A stretch of 64,000 nucleotides of DNA from Dyadobacter sp. LHD-138 (GTDB lineage: Bacteria; Bacteroidota; Bacteroidia; Cytophagales; Spirosomataceae), in contig NZ_JAVFVU010000003.1 in assembly GCF_030929615.1 (NCBI RefSeq), positions 62,001-126,000 of the forward strand. Direction: 5' to 3'. Below the pieces are notes generated by a model. The model searched no databases. It saw only the letters and a list, made by a program, of their open reading frames with translations, and was not told the DNA's origin. A program made the position numbers and the translations under genes. The first letter of the stretch is position 1; the number at the start of each line of letters is the position of its first letter. Below, in pieces: positions 19,301-27,649 of the stretch.

Positions 19301-19763
19301 CTTTACCTTGAATATGTTCTGGCTTGGCAAGCAGGGCGGCGAGATTTTCAATAGTAATTTGACAAGTCAGGCGAGCAGCATGTACTTTGGCGAGAACCAG
19401 CTCAAAGATGTTTACCTTAATCACTGGAAAACGTCAAGCCCTGATCCGACGGCCAAATACCCCAAGGTCAGTGCAAGCACCTCGTTCAAGGAATCGGACA
19501 GGTTTGTAGAAGACGGCTCTTTCCTGCGGCTCAAAAATATACAGCTGGCATACGCTATCCCTACAAGTCGCCTTGGGATAAAATGGTTGAAAAAAGCAGA
19601 AATTTATGTCAGTGGTCAAAACCTTTTGACATGCACAAAATACTCCTGGTTTGATCCGGAAGTCAATACCCTTGGCGGCTCCAATTCCATTTCTGTTGGC
19701 GTTGACCAGACTGGCTACCCCACCGCGAAAACCTATACTGTTGGTGCTCATTTAAATTTTTAA
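16377..19763 (+). CDS. SusC/RagA-type TonB-dependent transporter with STN signalling domain
   Basis: An outer-membrane oligosaccharide importer of 1128 residues from the ATG at 16377, where a normal signal peptide begins; the longer reading from 16305 has no signal features. Order: signal peptide, STN domain (about 40-115, ILxxxL-type GEVLKELKIHYGSDIIFADQ), carboxypeptidase-like domain (about 160-240, ITGRVTGDDQEGLPGANVV), plug with the SusC signature LDEVVVVGYGTVKKSDITG and SDANAIYGSRGANGVVIITT-type motif (here DASATAIYGSRGANGVVIIT), then the barrel. The STN domain is the piece that contacts FecR, fitting the sigma/FecR genes upstream. SusD follows after 21 bp. The sulfatase gene at the end suggests a sulfated glycan as substrate. 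Confidence 0.94.
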   Translation: MMNINLHCLSTLGLLVCLELPGSLANLTYSQPKETPARHANTVKRNLGEVLKELKIHYGSDIIFADQLVRGVTVTPPVLEKNTSIEQVLNALLKDTNLNYKKIKNGAYMIRQNAVGGQGGFQEESKKRASASPSLPTEDPSRTSIKVSSIVNTDRTITGRVTGDDQEGLPGANVVLKGTTRGTSTDIDGKFTLNLPEGPVNILVFSLVGYTTLEVTVDNRSEMNVVLKQNDKTLDEVVVVGYGTVKKSDITGSVGSVTATELTSFPTTSAVQGLQGRAPGVQVMQNSGAPGATLSVRVRGGNSLQGSNEPLYVVDGFALSGPPTAISPDEIESMEILKDASATAIYGSRGANGVVIITTKVGKAGKMQVSLDSYYAMQKVGKKLNLMNAQEFATLANERASNDGFAPYFTEEQIKNFGKGTDWQDVMFRNAPMHNHALSVSGGNENTQYAISGNYISQKGIIRGSHYDRANLRVNLTQKLNDKLKLYYNSMLSNTGRALLNTDNGFKGNTVTSATLIAPPTIAPYDENGNYSFIKPYAFSPNSLENPLALAEARKQKSNEFYVLTSMALSFQPIKNLTIRSSVGIENSSIRGDLYSPSVITTTPTGSATIDYANKFNFLNENTANYVFELPKNHALTLLAGITYQTEKSRLFNAGATGFSYEGMESENIGVGRNPAVPTSTSYQWKLFSYLARANYSFKSRYLLTASIRADGSSRFGKANKWGYFPSAAFAWRIIEEPFLQNVSSLSDLKLRTSFGVTGNTALSPYQTLFTLSPVQTVYNDQLAVGQLTGTLLTNPDLKWESTGQWNAGVDLGLLRNRFSLSLDYYIKNTRDLLAIVPLQLSTGYNNTIQNIGQIRNSGVELGLTANLVKTNHVKWDLNLNISRNRSKVLKLASGSDVFGTALGQPLSVPVNLIRVNQPIAVFYGYLENGLDEKGAIKYKDLNNDGAISLADKTVIGDPNPDFLYNFNSRISFKNFTLNMFWLGKQGGEIFNSNLTSQASSMYFGENQLKDVYLNHWKTSSPDPTAKYPKVSASTSFKESDRFVEDGSFLRLKNIQLAYAIPTSRLGIKWLKKAEIYVSGQNLLTCTKYSWFDPEVNTLGGSNSISVGVDQTGYPTAKTYTVGAHLNF

Positions 19764-19784
19764 AATTCCTGAAAGCTATCTACT

Positions 19785-21254
19785 ATGAAAAATATTGTAA
19801 AGCTCTTTTTAGTTGCTTTGTGTGGAAGTACCATCTCGTGTCAGAACTTGCTGGAAGAAGATCCCCAAAGCCTTTTGTCAACGGATAAGTTTTATAAAAC
19901 TGCTGCTGACGCGACAACGGCGGTCAATGCTATTTCAAGTATATTTCACCAGGCATCCATGTTCAATCTTCGGTATGCAGCACATACTACGGCCCTGGAA
20001 GATTATGCGTCGGGGCAGGGATTTTATATACCCATGTCGCAATACCAGATCACTACGCCCATTATGGCCGTTACAGATGGATATTGGACGGGATTTTATC
20101 GGGCGATTGATGCTTCGAACAGGGTTCTTAAATACGTCCCCGCCATACCGATGGATGAGGCCGAAAAAAGTAAGATTCTTGGCGAAGCATATTTTTACCG
20201 GGCCTTTGCATACTATAACCTCGCTAAAAACTTTGGTGCCGTTCCAATCAGGACGGAACCGACAGAAAATCTGACGCAGACCGGTGGCAAGCGGGAACCG
20301 TTAGAAAAGGTTTATGCATTGGTCATTGCTGATTTGAAGACAGCAGAACAGACTTTGCCGGCCACACAGACACAAACGGGAAGACCCACGGCAGGTGCTG
20401 CCAAAACAATGCTGGCTGATGTTTATCTGGTTAGGGAACAGTGGGCTGACGCACGTGACAAAGCGGAAGAGGTTATTTCCTCTAAAAAGTATAGTCTGGT
20501 TGGTGTGAAAACCTCCGCAGATTTTGAAAAAATATTCGGTTCTGAAATAACGACTTCTTCTGAGGAAATCTTCTACATAAAATATCAGCACAGTGTAGCC
20601 GGAGGCAATTCTATTCCCCAGCTTTACCATTTACCGACAAGCATTTGGGCTACATCCGGCTTTGGAACATTTTTCGGTTTCCCAACTTATCCACTGCTTA
20701 GGGATTGGCGGGGCTCCGACCTGAGAAAGGACTTTAACTTGTATACCTCAGGCCCAAATAAACAAGGCGTAACCGTCGCCAATAGTGCAACGCAGCCGAT
20801 ACGGTTTGGGAAATTTAAGGACGTAAATGTGCCGGCATCGGCGGCGCATGGAATAGATTTTCCGATTTATCGCTATGCAGAAGCGCTTCTGATATATGCC
20901 GAAGCAGCAAGTCAGGCCAGTCAGGGGCCGACACCGCTTGCCGTTGAAAGACTGAATATGGTTCACAGAAGAGCCTATGGTCAGGAAGCGGGCGCAGCTT
21001 CATCCGTTGACTTCAAAATCGGAGATTACAACGCTACCACCTTTCGGGATCTGGTTTTGAAGGAACGTGCTTACGAATTTTTAGTAGAGGGCAAACGCTG
21101 GTACGATCTGATCCGCACCGGAAAAGCAAAAAGCGTGATCAAAGAAGCCAAGGGTTTAACGATATCAGACGCCGTTTTGCTGATGCCGATCCCTAAGCAG
21201 GAAATTGACAACAATGCTGATATATCACCAGAAGACCAAAATCCAGGATATTAA
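19785..21254 (+). CDS. SusD/RagB-type glycan-binding lipoprotein
   Basis: A 489-residue lipoprotein with signal Cys19 (STISCQ), the lid partner of the SusC channel at the cell surface. Family features are the N-terminal LLEEDPQSLLSTDKFYKTAADA, the TPR-like helices around ILGEAYFYRAFAYYNLAKNF, and the C-terminal RAYEFLVEGKRWYDLIRTGK with LLMPIPKQEIDNNADISPED-type ending. All pieces are in the standard order and length. It lies 21 bp after susC and ends 16 bp before the sulfatase start. It should bind the same polymer the sulfatase trims; the specificity cannot be read from sequence. Confidence 0.94.
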   Translation: MKNIVKLFLVALCGSTISCQNLLEEDPQSLLSTDKFYKTAADATTAVNAISSIFHQASMFNLRYAAHTTALEDYASGQGFYIPMSQYQITTPIMAVTDGYWTGFYRAIDASNRVLKYVPAIPMDEAEKSKILGEAYFYRAFAYYNLAKNFGAVPIRTEPTENLTQTGGKREPLEKVYALVIADLKTAEQTLPATQTQTGRPTAGAAKTMLADVYLVREQWADARDKAEEVISSKKYSLVGVKTSADFEKIFGSEITTSSEEIFYIKYQHSVAGGNSIPQLYHLPTSIWATSGFGTFFGFPTYPLLRDWRGSDLRKDFNLYTSGPNKQGVTVANSATQPIRFGKFKDVNVPASAAHGIDFPIYRYAEALLIYAEAASQASQGPTPLAVERLNMVHRRAYGQEAGAASSVDFKIGDYNATTFRDLVLKERAYEFLVEGKRWYDLIRTGKAKSVIKEAKGLTISDAVLLMPIPKQEIDNNADISPEDQNPGY

Positions 21255-21270
21255 CTTACAAAATTTGACT

Positions 21271-22677
21271 ATGAAAAAAACGGTAAAACGTCTGGCCACA
21301 GCTATACTTTTTTCAAGCATCCCGATACTTGGGCTGGCTCAAAACAGCCCTAATATCATTGTGATCCTTGCCGATGACCTGGGATACGGGGATTTGGGAT
21401 GCTACGGGCACCCCACGATTATGACACCAAATCTGGACAAAATGGCGTCCCAGGGAATGCGCTTTACGCAGTTTTATGCTGGTGCCGCGGTATGTACACC
21501 CAGCAGGGCAGCGCTGATGACCGGACGACTGCCTGTCAGGACAGGGGTTTATGGAAAAGGCGATGTATTCCGGCAGAACTCTGCGACAGGGTTGCCTTTG
21601 GAAGAGTTTACCATGGCAGAAATGTTAAAGAAAAAAGGTTATGCCACGAGCCTGATCGGAAAATGGCATTTAGGCAGTGTAGCGGAATACCTCCCCACCC
21701 GGCAGGGGTTTGATTACTGGTTTGGCACACCGTATTCCAACGACATGGGTAAAGTGTTTACCACCAGAATCGATCCCGATTTCCCGGTTCCGTCCGGCCC
21801 CAGAGCCAATGCGCCGTCCTTACCGTTATATCAAAATGAAAAGGTAATTGAATTCGAACCGGATCAGCGCCGGCTCACCAAAAGATATACCCAGGAAGTG
21901 ATTCAATTTATCAAAAACAATAAGGATAAACCATTTTTCACCTATTACGCGAGCAATTTCCCGCACACGCCCTTGTATGCCTCCACCGAATTCGAAGGTA
22001 AAAGTGCAAGAGGTCTGTATGGAGACGTTGTTACCGAACTGGACTGGAGCGTCGGACAGATTCTAAAAACACTGAAAGATTTGAAATTAGATGAAAACAC
22101 TCTTGTCATTTTTACGAGTGATAACGGTCCATGGCTTTTTCAGAAAGACCACGGCGGATCGGCAGGCATACTTTTCGAAGGTAAAAATTCGACATACGAA
22201 GGTGGTTCGCGAGTGCCGACAATCGCGTGGTGGCCTGGAAAAATAAAAGCCAATGTCACGAGTACCAGCCTTACCAGCGCTATGGACCTGTTCACAACGG
22301 TAGCTGCCCTCACAAAATCTGAATTGCCCAAAAACACCACCTTAGATGGTGTCGATATATCTCAGATTTTGTTCGGTAAAAGCAACCAAAGCAGAGAAAT
22401 CCTCCCCTACTACATCAACGAAAACTTATACGCGATAAGAAAAGGGCCCTGGAAAGCGCATTTTATCACCCACGCGTCGTATTCGCCAGTCGCCCCTGCG
22501 ACGCATGCCGTTCCGCTGTTATACAATATCGAGAACGATCCAAGTGAAAAATATGATATCGCAAAAACGCATCCGGATATTGTCAAGGAGCTGACTGCCC
22601 TTTTCGAGCAGCAAAAATCATCGATCACACCCCCACCCTCGGAAATTGAGAAAGTTCTACCATCAAAACAGAAGTAA
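21271..22677 (+). CDS. Exported family-S1 sulfatase (arylsulfatase type)
   Basis: A 468-residue sulfatase with a signal peptide (residues 1-24, GLAQ). The formylglycine motif C-x-P-x-R is present as Cys75 in VCTPSRAALMTGR, so the enzyme depends on a maturase encoded elsewhere. Metal ligands are seen in ILADDLGYGD (Asp35, Asp36) and FTSDNGPW, and the GKWHLG motif is intact. The family hydrolyses sulfate esters of glycans or small aromatics; position directly behind SusC/SusD argues for a glycan. Start set at the ATG at 21271 (MKKTVKR); the frame is open to 21205 but that stretch overlaps susD and lacks signal character. No glycoside hydrolase is in this operon. Confidence 0.92.
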   Translation: MKKTVKRLATAILFSSIPILGLAQNSPNIIVILADDLGYGDLGCYGHPTIMTPNLDKMASQGMRFTQFYAGAAVCTPSRAALMTGRLPVRTGVYGKGDVFRQNSATGLPLEEFTMAEMLKKKGYATSLIGKWHLGSVAEYLPTRQGFDYWFGTPYSNDMGKVFTTRIDPDFPVPSGPRANAPSLPLYQNEKVIEFEPDQRRLTKRYTQEVIQFIKNNKDKPFFTYYASNFPHTPLYASTEFEGKSARGLYGDVVTELDWSVGQILKTLKDLKLDENTLVIFTSDNGPWLFQKDHGGSAGILFEGKNSTYEGGSRVPTIAWWPGKIKANVTSTSLTSAMDLFTTVAALTKSELPKNTTLDGVDISQILFGKSNQSREILPYYINENLYAIRKGPWKAHFITHASYSPVAPATHAVPLLYNIENDPSEKYDIAKTHPDIVKELTALFEQQKSSITPPPSEIEKVLPSKQK

Positions 22678-22884
22678 TCCGGGATTATTGAAAGAAAGAG
22701 GATGGCGGTCCACCACAGCTTAAACAGTGTCGGTTTTCTTCTGAAACGATCGAACCTGGCCATTGGTTGTGAAATTCCACCTTCCCTCTTTCACTTTTGC
22801 ATACCTGCTCATTTTGTCAAAGCCGGGAGCGTATGTTGTGCATGTGCATGCAGGGATGCGGAAATATACCTTTAAGATTGCTAA

Positions 22885-23113
22885 GCAGTAATAGACGTTG
22901 TCACGAATTATATTGTAAGACCGTTTATACGTCGGCTATCAGTAGCGGTTAAAATATCATTTCTTGGATTGACATGTCAGCCGAGCTCTGAGCGCTCCTT
23001 CGCTTTTCTTGAATCGCTGTTTGAACGACTTAGACTTGATCAGATGGATCCGGATTTGTCCTTATCTGTTTCCACTGGATGATATATTGATGTTCAAGAA
23101 AAACGGTTAATTT
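22885..23113 (+). pseudogene. Possible YggS-like (PLP homeostasis protein) 3' relic
   Basis: In the 457-bp gap after the sulfatase, a plus-strand frame is open for 65 codons from 22885 to a TGA at 23080, without a start. Its end reads GLTCQPSSERSFAFLESLFE, then LSLSVSTG, which resembles the F-x-x-L-K-x-L-F-D...LSMGMSGD end of YggS-type PLP-binding proteins. After a one-base shift the text continues DDILMFKKNG to a TAA, in line with the next family residues. This is a by-eye similarity in a degraded stretch. A minus-strand frame (about 22720-22934) is also open but has no better claim. Nothing else is seen in the gap. Confidence 0.25.
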
Positions 23114-23134
23114 TGAAAATCAAGAGCAACAAAA

Positions 23135-23491
23135 ATGAATACGAATAATACGAGAGTATATAAAATGTCTTTTGCCGGCGTTTATCCGCATTACATTCAA
23201 AAAGCGGAGAAAAAGGGAAGGACAAAAGATGAGGTGGATGAAATCATATGCTGGCTGACAGGATATGATCAAAAAACCCTGCAACTGCACATTGACAACA
23301 AAACGGATTTTGAAAATTTTTTCGCCCAAGCACCGCAAATAAATCCGAATGTTTCAAAAATCACGGGTGTAATTTGCGGTTATCGTGTGGAGGAAATTGA
23401 AGACAAACTAATCCAGCAAGTTCGTTATTTAGATAAGTTGGTTGATGAACTGGCCAAAGGTAAGGCAATGGAGAAAATTTTAAGGAAGTAA
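23135..23491 (+). CDS. DUF2200 family protein
   Basis: A 118-residue soluble protein matching DUF2200 over its whole length: [20 protein letters not shown] near the start, [14 protein letters not shown] in the middle and the conserved [14 protein letters not shown] with [15 protein letters not shown]. No signal peptide, so cytoplasmic. The family is widespread and uncharacterised. It stands alone, convergent with the molybdenum hydroxylase gene, with a strong hairpin in the 70-bp gap between them. Confidence 0.88.
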   Translation: MNTNNTRVYKMSFAGVYPHYIQKAEKKGRTKDEVDEIICWLTGYDQKTLQLHIDNKTDFENFFAQAPQINPNVSKITGVICGYRVEEIEDKLIQQVRYLDKLVDELAKGKAMEKILRK

Positions 23492-23520
23492 GTGCACAAA
23501 CGAAACAGGGAACAAAAATA

Positions 23521-23551
23521 CTTTGGCCAGAATCAAAAATTCGGGCCAAAG
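23521..23551. terminator. Bidirectional hairpin terminator
   Basis: Arms CTTTGGCC (23521-23528) and GGCCAAAG (23544-23551) pair perfectly, and inside them GAAT (23530-23533) pairs with ATTC (23539-23542) around a CAAAA loop. The hairpin lies between the convergent DUF2200 gene and the Mo-hydroxylase gene, with A/T-rich flanks on both sides, as expected for a shared terminator. Confidence 0.7.
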
Positions 23552-23560
23552 CAAAGTTTA

Positions 23561-25717
23561 TTAGACAGCCTGTAAGCTGAATGGCAACGTACGGATACGC
23601 TTGCCGGTCAAATCAAAAACCGCATTTGTCAACGCGGGTGCGAAAGGCGGAAGTCCCGGCTCTCCCACGCCACCAGCGTCCGCATCATTATCCATAATGT
23701 ATATTTCAATTGGAGGAATATCGGTAATGCGCGGCATTTGGTAGGTGCTAAAATTATTGTCGACTGCCATACCATCTTTGAATTTGACCTGATGAATCGT
23801 TGCTGCACCCAGCGCCATCACAACAGAGCCTTCGATCTGCGCTTTGATCGTATCCGGATTTACGTACCAACCGCAATCCATTACCGCCCAGACCTTGTCT
23901 ATTTTTACACCGCCTGCCGGAGCCCTGGAAACTTTTACGACCTGTGCCACGGTGCTGGCAAAACATTCGGTGATCGCTACGCCGTAACCATCGCCTTTCT
24001 TCCGGTCTTTCCAGCCTGATACTTCCTGAATCTTATCGATCAGCTTTTGCAAACGCTCTTCTTTTAAATACGCACGCCTAAAGTCCAATGGATCTTTTCC
24101 GGCTTCCAATGCCAGTTCATCCAGAAAACTTTCATAGGCAAACCCATTTGTGGACGCATAAACAGAGCGCCACCACATGGTCGGGATGGGCGTTTCGAAC
24201 GGCACATCCATGATCGCTAGGTTTTTTATCGAATCCATATAGGGTTTCAGAAATCCTTCCGAGGTACTGCGGTTGGCGACGTCTTTTTTACCGCCACGCC
24301 AGTGATCATTATTTTGCCCGGCCATCCTGACTTTAAACGCATCGATCTCACCATTGCTGATCACGCCTTCACACCGGTAGGTAATACCCGGACGAAATGG
24401 TCCCTGCGTGGCATCGTCCTCCCGGGTCCAAACCACCTGTACCGGCGCTTTTATTTCCTTTGAAATCACGGCAGCCTCATGCGGATAATCCATGAATGCT
24501 TTACGACCAAAGCCACCACCCAGAAAGGTCATATTCACAATCACCTTTTCCCGGGGAATCGACATTTCTTTGCTGATATAATCCTGAACCCATTCCGGAG
24601 CCTGGATAGGCCCCCAGATTTCCAGTTTATCGTCCTGATAATGAGCAATGCAGTTGAGCGGTTCCATCGCGGCGTGATACTGATAAGGCGTTTCATAGAT
24701 AACATCTATCTTTTTTGCCGCTTTTGCAATAATTTCAGAAGGTTCACCCTGCGTTTTGAACAGCAATCCCTCCTGCGTTTGCAATGCTTCTGCCTGACGT
24801 TTGTAAATTTCTTCGGTATCTAAATGTTCAAATCCCGAGTCGTCCCATTCCACTTTCAAAGCTTTTTTCCCCTGAATAGCCGCCCAGGTAGAATCTGCCA
24901 CTACGGCTACACCTTCCCGGTAGGTATTGAAAACGCCCATTTTTACTTTGAAAACATTTTTCACACCAACGATTTTTCTGGCCCCAGTGTCATCAAAACT
25001 TTTCACCTTACCTCTTAATCTGGGATTTCTTTCAACCGCTGCATACAGCATACCCGGAATATGTTTGTCCAATCCGAAAACCGCAGTACCATTGGTTTTC
25101 AGTGGCGTATCCAGTCGCCGGAGCGGCTTACCGATCAGCTTGTAGTCTGAACGTTTTTTGAGCACCACATCTTTGGGAGCTACCAGTTTCGATGCGGCTT
25201 CGACAAGTTCTCCATAGTGCTTCCGCTTTCCGGAAGGTTTGTGCATGACGTGGCCACCTTCGGCATAACATTCCATTTTGGGTACGCCCCATTGCGTCGC
25301 AGCAGCCTGGATCAGCATTTCGCGCGCGGTAGCGCTGAGTTTTAGCAAGTTCTTATACGAACCGCGTACTGTTGAGCTTCCGCCTGTTACCTGGTTACCA
25401 TATTTCTTGCTGTCACCAGGTGCAAAAACGACATTGATTTCACTAAGATTTACTTCCAGCTCTTCAGCAACAATTTGCGGAACGGCCTGATACGAACCTT
25501 GTCCCATCTCTGCACGGTGGTCAAAAATCGTGACCTTCCCTGATGTATCAATGTGTACCCAGGAATTCATCTCAACCCCGAAGTTATCCGCTTCGGTTGC
25601 CTGGATTATCTTCGCCGATTTGGCGTCGTTTGGCCAGTAAAAGCCCAGCGAAAATACAGTACCGGTCACGGCGGACGATTTAAGGAAATTCCTTCTGGAT
25701 AATGTCTGGTTCTCCAT
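23561..25717 (-). CDS. Molybdopterin-binding subunit of aldehyde/isoquinoline oxidoreductase
   Basis: A 718-residue catalytic subunit of the xanthine dehydrogenase family, IorB-like. A twin-arginine signal (SRRNFLKSS, residues 7-15) sends the folded cofactor-bound enzyme to the periplasm. Molybdopterin-contact motifs include GQGSYQAVPQIVAEELEV, GNQVTGGSSTVRGSY, FLGGGFGRKAF and MWWRSVYASTNGFAYESF; the catalytic Glu is in GGVGEPGLPPFAPA near the C-terminus. The 2Fe-2S subunit (26415) and a di-heme cytochrome (25745) precede it, giving a three-gene set with a route for electrons to the respiratory chain. Substrate unknown; aldehydes or N-heterocycles are usual. It is the last gene of the minus-strand run from 31455. 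Confidence 0.92.
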   Translation of the reverse strand: MENQTLSRRNFLKSSAVTGTVFSLGFYWPNDAKSAKIIQATEADNFGVEMNSWVHIDTSGKVTIFDHRAEMGQGSYQAVPQIVAEELEVNLSEINVVFAPGDSKKYGNQVTGGSSTVRGSYKNLLKLSATAREMLIQAAATQWGVPKMECYAEGGHVMHKPSGKRKHYGELVEAASKLVAPKDVVLKKRSDYKLIGKPLRRLDTPLKTNGTAVFGLDKHIPGMLYAAVERNPRLRGKVKSFDDTGARKIVGVKNVFKVKMGVFNTYREGVAVVADSTWAAIQGKKALKVEWDDSGFEHLDTEEIYKRQAEALQTQEGLLFKTQGEPSEIIAKAAKKIDVIYETPYQYHAAMEPLNCIAHYQDDKLEIWGPIQAPEWVQDYISKEMSIPREKVIVNMTFLGGGFGRKAFMDYPHEAAVISKEIKAPVQVVWTREDDATQGPFRPGITYRCEGVISNGEIDAFKVRMAGQNNDHWRGGKKDVANRSTSEGFLKPYMDSIKNLAIMDVPFETPIPTMWWRSVYASTNGFAYESFLDELALEAGKDPLDFRRAYLKEERLQKLIDKIQEVSGWKDRKKGDGYGVAITECFASTVAQVVKVSRAPAGGVKIDKVWAVMDCGWYVNPDTIKAQIEGSVVMALGAATIHQVKFKDGMAVDNNFSTYQMPRITDIPPIEIYIMDNDADAGGVGEPGLPPFAPALTNAVFDLTGKRIRTLPFSLQAV

Positions 25718-25744
25718 ATTGGATTCAGTTTCTGTTGAATGAGA

Positions 25745-26389
25745 TCATAGCTTCGGCGCGTACGCACCTTTTTGTATCCAGGTCAGCCATGCTTTTTTAA
25801 ACTCCGCGTGACTTACCGGTGGCAGTGTCCTTCCTTCTCCCGGATTCCACGCTCCCAGCACCAGCCCATCATCGGCATGTGTTATCAATTTCCTGATATC
25901 TTTATTACCGTTCTTTTTCTTGTCAACCAGTTGTTTGGCAAGCTCATGGGCACTCTTCCCCTGAAATACCATCTTCATAGCGGCCGGAGGTAAATGCCAG
26001 TGCGAGTTTCCCGGCGGTGTATGCAGTCCCGGCGTATTGGTTTCCTGGTGACAATTTAAACATTTCATCGCATACACGCCCTTACCGTCTTTACCCCGCT
26101 TCGGTCCCATGGTATGCAAATGGCTGTCATCGCCTTGCAGCGGTATATCTCCAGCCGGATGACAATTCATACATCTCGGACTCATCAAGACCTTATAAAC
26201 CGTTTCAAATGCTTTTACCGATTCAATGCTGTCACGGTTCATGACACCCAACCTGATTTCTTTCACCGGGGCATCGTCTTTCCTGAAAGCGGATGCACCT
26301 ACGGCGACGATAAATAATAGCATAGCCAGCACCGTGGCAGCCTGTACTGAAAAAAGCTTACGCTTTCCAGTTTTCCTATCTCGCTTCAT
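25745..26389 (-). CDS. Di-heme cytochrome c subunit of the Mo hydroxylase
   Basis: A 214-residue exported cytochrome with an N-terminal membrane segment (about 14-34) after a basic stretch. Two heme-binding motifs are visible: CMNCH (Cys73, Cys76, His77) and CLNCH (Cys110, Cys113, His114). It lies between the 2Fe-2S subunit (25 bp) and the Mo subunit (27 bp), so it most likely takes electrons from the hydroxylase in the periplasm. The start is the ATG at 26389 (MKRDRKTGK); the frame is open to 26668 only because it overlaps the 2Fe-2S gene in another frame. Such a cytochrome is known beside IorAB-type enzymes and is sometimes annotated as an isoquinoline 1-oxidoreductase subunit. Confidence 0.85.
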   Translation of the reverse strand: MKRDRKTGKRKLFSVQAATVLAMLLFIVAVGASAFRKDDAPVKEIRLGVMNRDSIESVKAFETVYKVLMSPRCMNCHPAGDIPLQGDDSHLHTMGPKRGKDGKGVYAMKCLNCHQETNTPGLHTPPGNSHWHLPPAAMKMVFQGKSAHELAKQLVDKKKNGNKDIRKLITHADDGLVLGAWNPGEGRTLPPVSHAEFKKAWLTWIQKGAYAPKL

Positions 26390-26414
26390 AATTGTCAAAT
26401 TGAGGTGATCGGAG

Positions 26415-26891
<477 letters not shown>

Positions 26892-26907
26892 GGTGCGTTT
26901 AGTTTAA

Positions 26908-27606
26908 TTATTTCCTTGCACTCTTAATTCGCTCTAAAACTTGCCTGCCTGCATCTGCTTCCTTTTTCCCTATATTGATTTCAATGATTGAAAGCACTTG
27001 CCGGAGCGCTTGCTCCGTAAATCCCAGATGCAGGCAAATCCCTAGGTGCCCGCCCAGTTGAGATTCCACACCGCCTAACAAGACCAGCGCCGATACCGTA
27101 GTAAGCTCCCGCTGCTTGTGATCAAGGACGCCCCGGGTGAAAATATCGTTAAAAAGATGTTCTTTTAAAAGCGTGTCAATCGCGGGAACAAAAGCTGCAT
27201 ACCCGGTTTTGGGACCTGTTTCAGGCCTTCCTGTCAGTGATTCCAAAACCTTTTTCCCGGTTTGATATTTGTTCGTGTCTGCTACTTTTGATGGCTTCGG
27301 CCCTTCCGTATCTGCAATACCTTTCGATTTTCGCTCGTTCAGGACGGCATTAAATGTGTTAATTCCATTCAGGCTTCTGGGAAAACCACAGTAGGCAGAC
27401 AGGTGGACGAGCTCTTCTTTGATCTCGTTGATGGTAAGACCAGCTTTAAGGCCTACGCTCAGTGCCTGCTTCAAACCGGGTAAATCTCCCTTGGCTGTAA
27501 ATGCAGCAATGGCTACGATACTTTGCTGCTTCGCATCCAGACTATTCGTTTCAAAATTTTTGCTGTCAGCGTTCACTTCGTAAGAAACAAACGCTGAAAT
27601 GATCAT
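26908..27606 (-). CDS. Carboxymuconolactone decarboxylase-like (AhpD-fold) exported protein
   Basis: A 232-residue protein with two AhpD/CMD modules: about 30-100 (AIAAFTAKGDLPGLKQAL, HLSAYCGFPRSLNGINTF) and about 135-225 (PAIDTLLKEHLFNDIF, LTTVSALVLLGGVESQLGGH). One Cys is in SAYCG; the classical CxxC is not present. Relatives act on lactones or peroxides, or are uncharacterised. The ATG at 27606 starts a weak signal-like segment (MIISAFVSYEVNA) without positive charges. In another frame an ATG at 27626 reads MKLKRYL just before it, and joining the two would give a normal signal peptide, so a one-base error or real frameshift at the 5' end is possible. Downstream of the frameshifted hydrolase, upstream of the Mo hydroxylase. 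Confidence 0.82.
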   Translation of the reverse strand: MIISAFVSYEVNADSKNFETNSLDAKQQSIVAIAAFTAKGDLPGLKQALSVGLKAGLTINEIKEELVHLSAYCGFPRSLNGINTFNAVLNERKSKGIADTEGPKPSKVADTNKYQTGKKVLESLTGRPETGPKTGYAAFVPAIDTLLKEHLFNDIFTRGVLDHKQRELTTVSALVLLGGVESQLGGHLGICLHLGFTEQALRQVLSIIEINIGKKEADAGRQVLERIKSARK

Positions 27607-27649
27607 AAATATCGTTTTAGTTTCATAAAAAAATGATTCGTGAGTTGAT

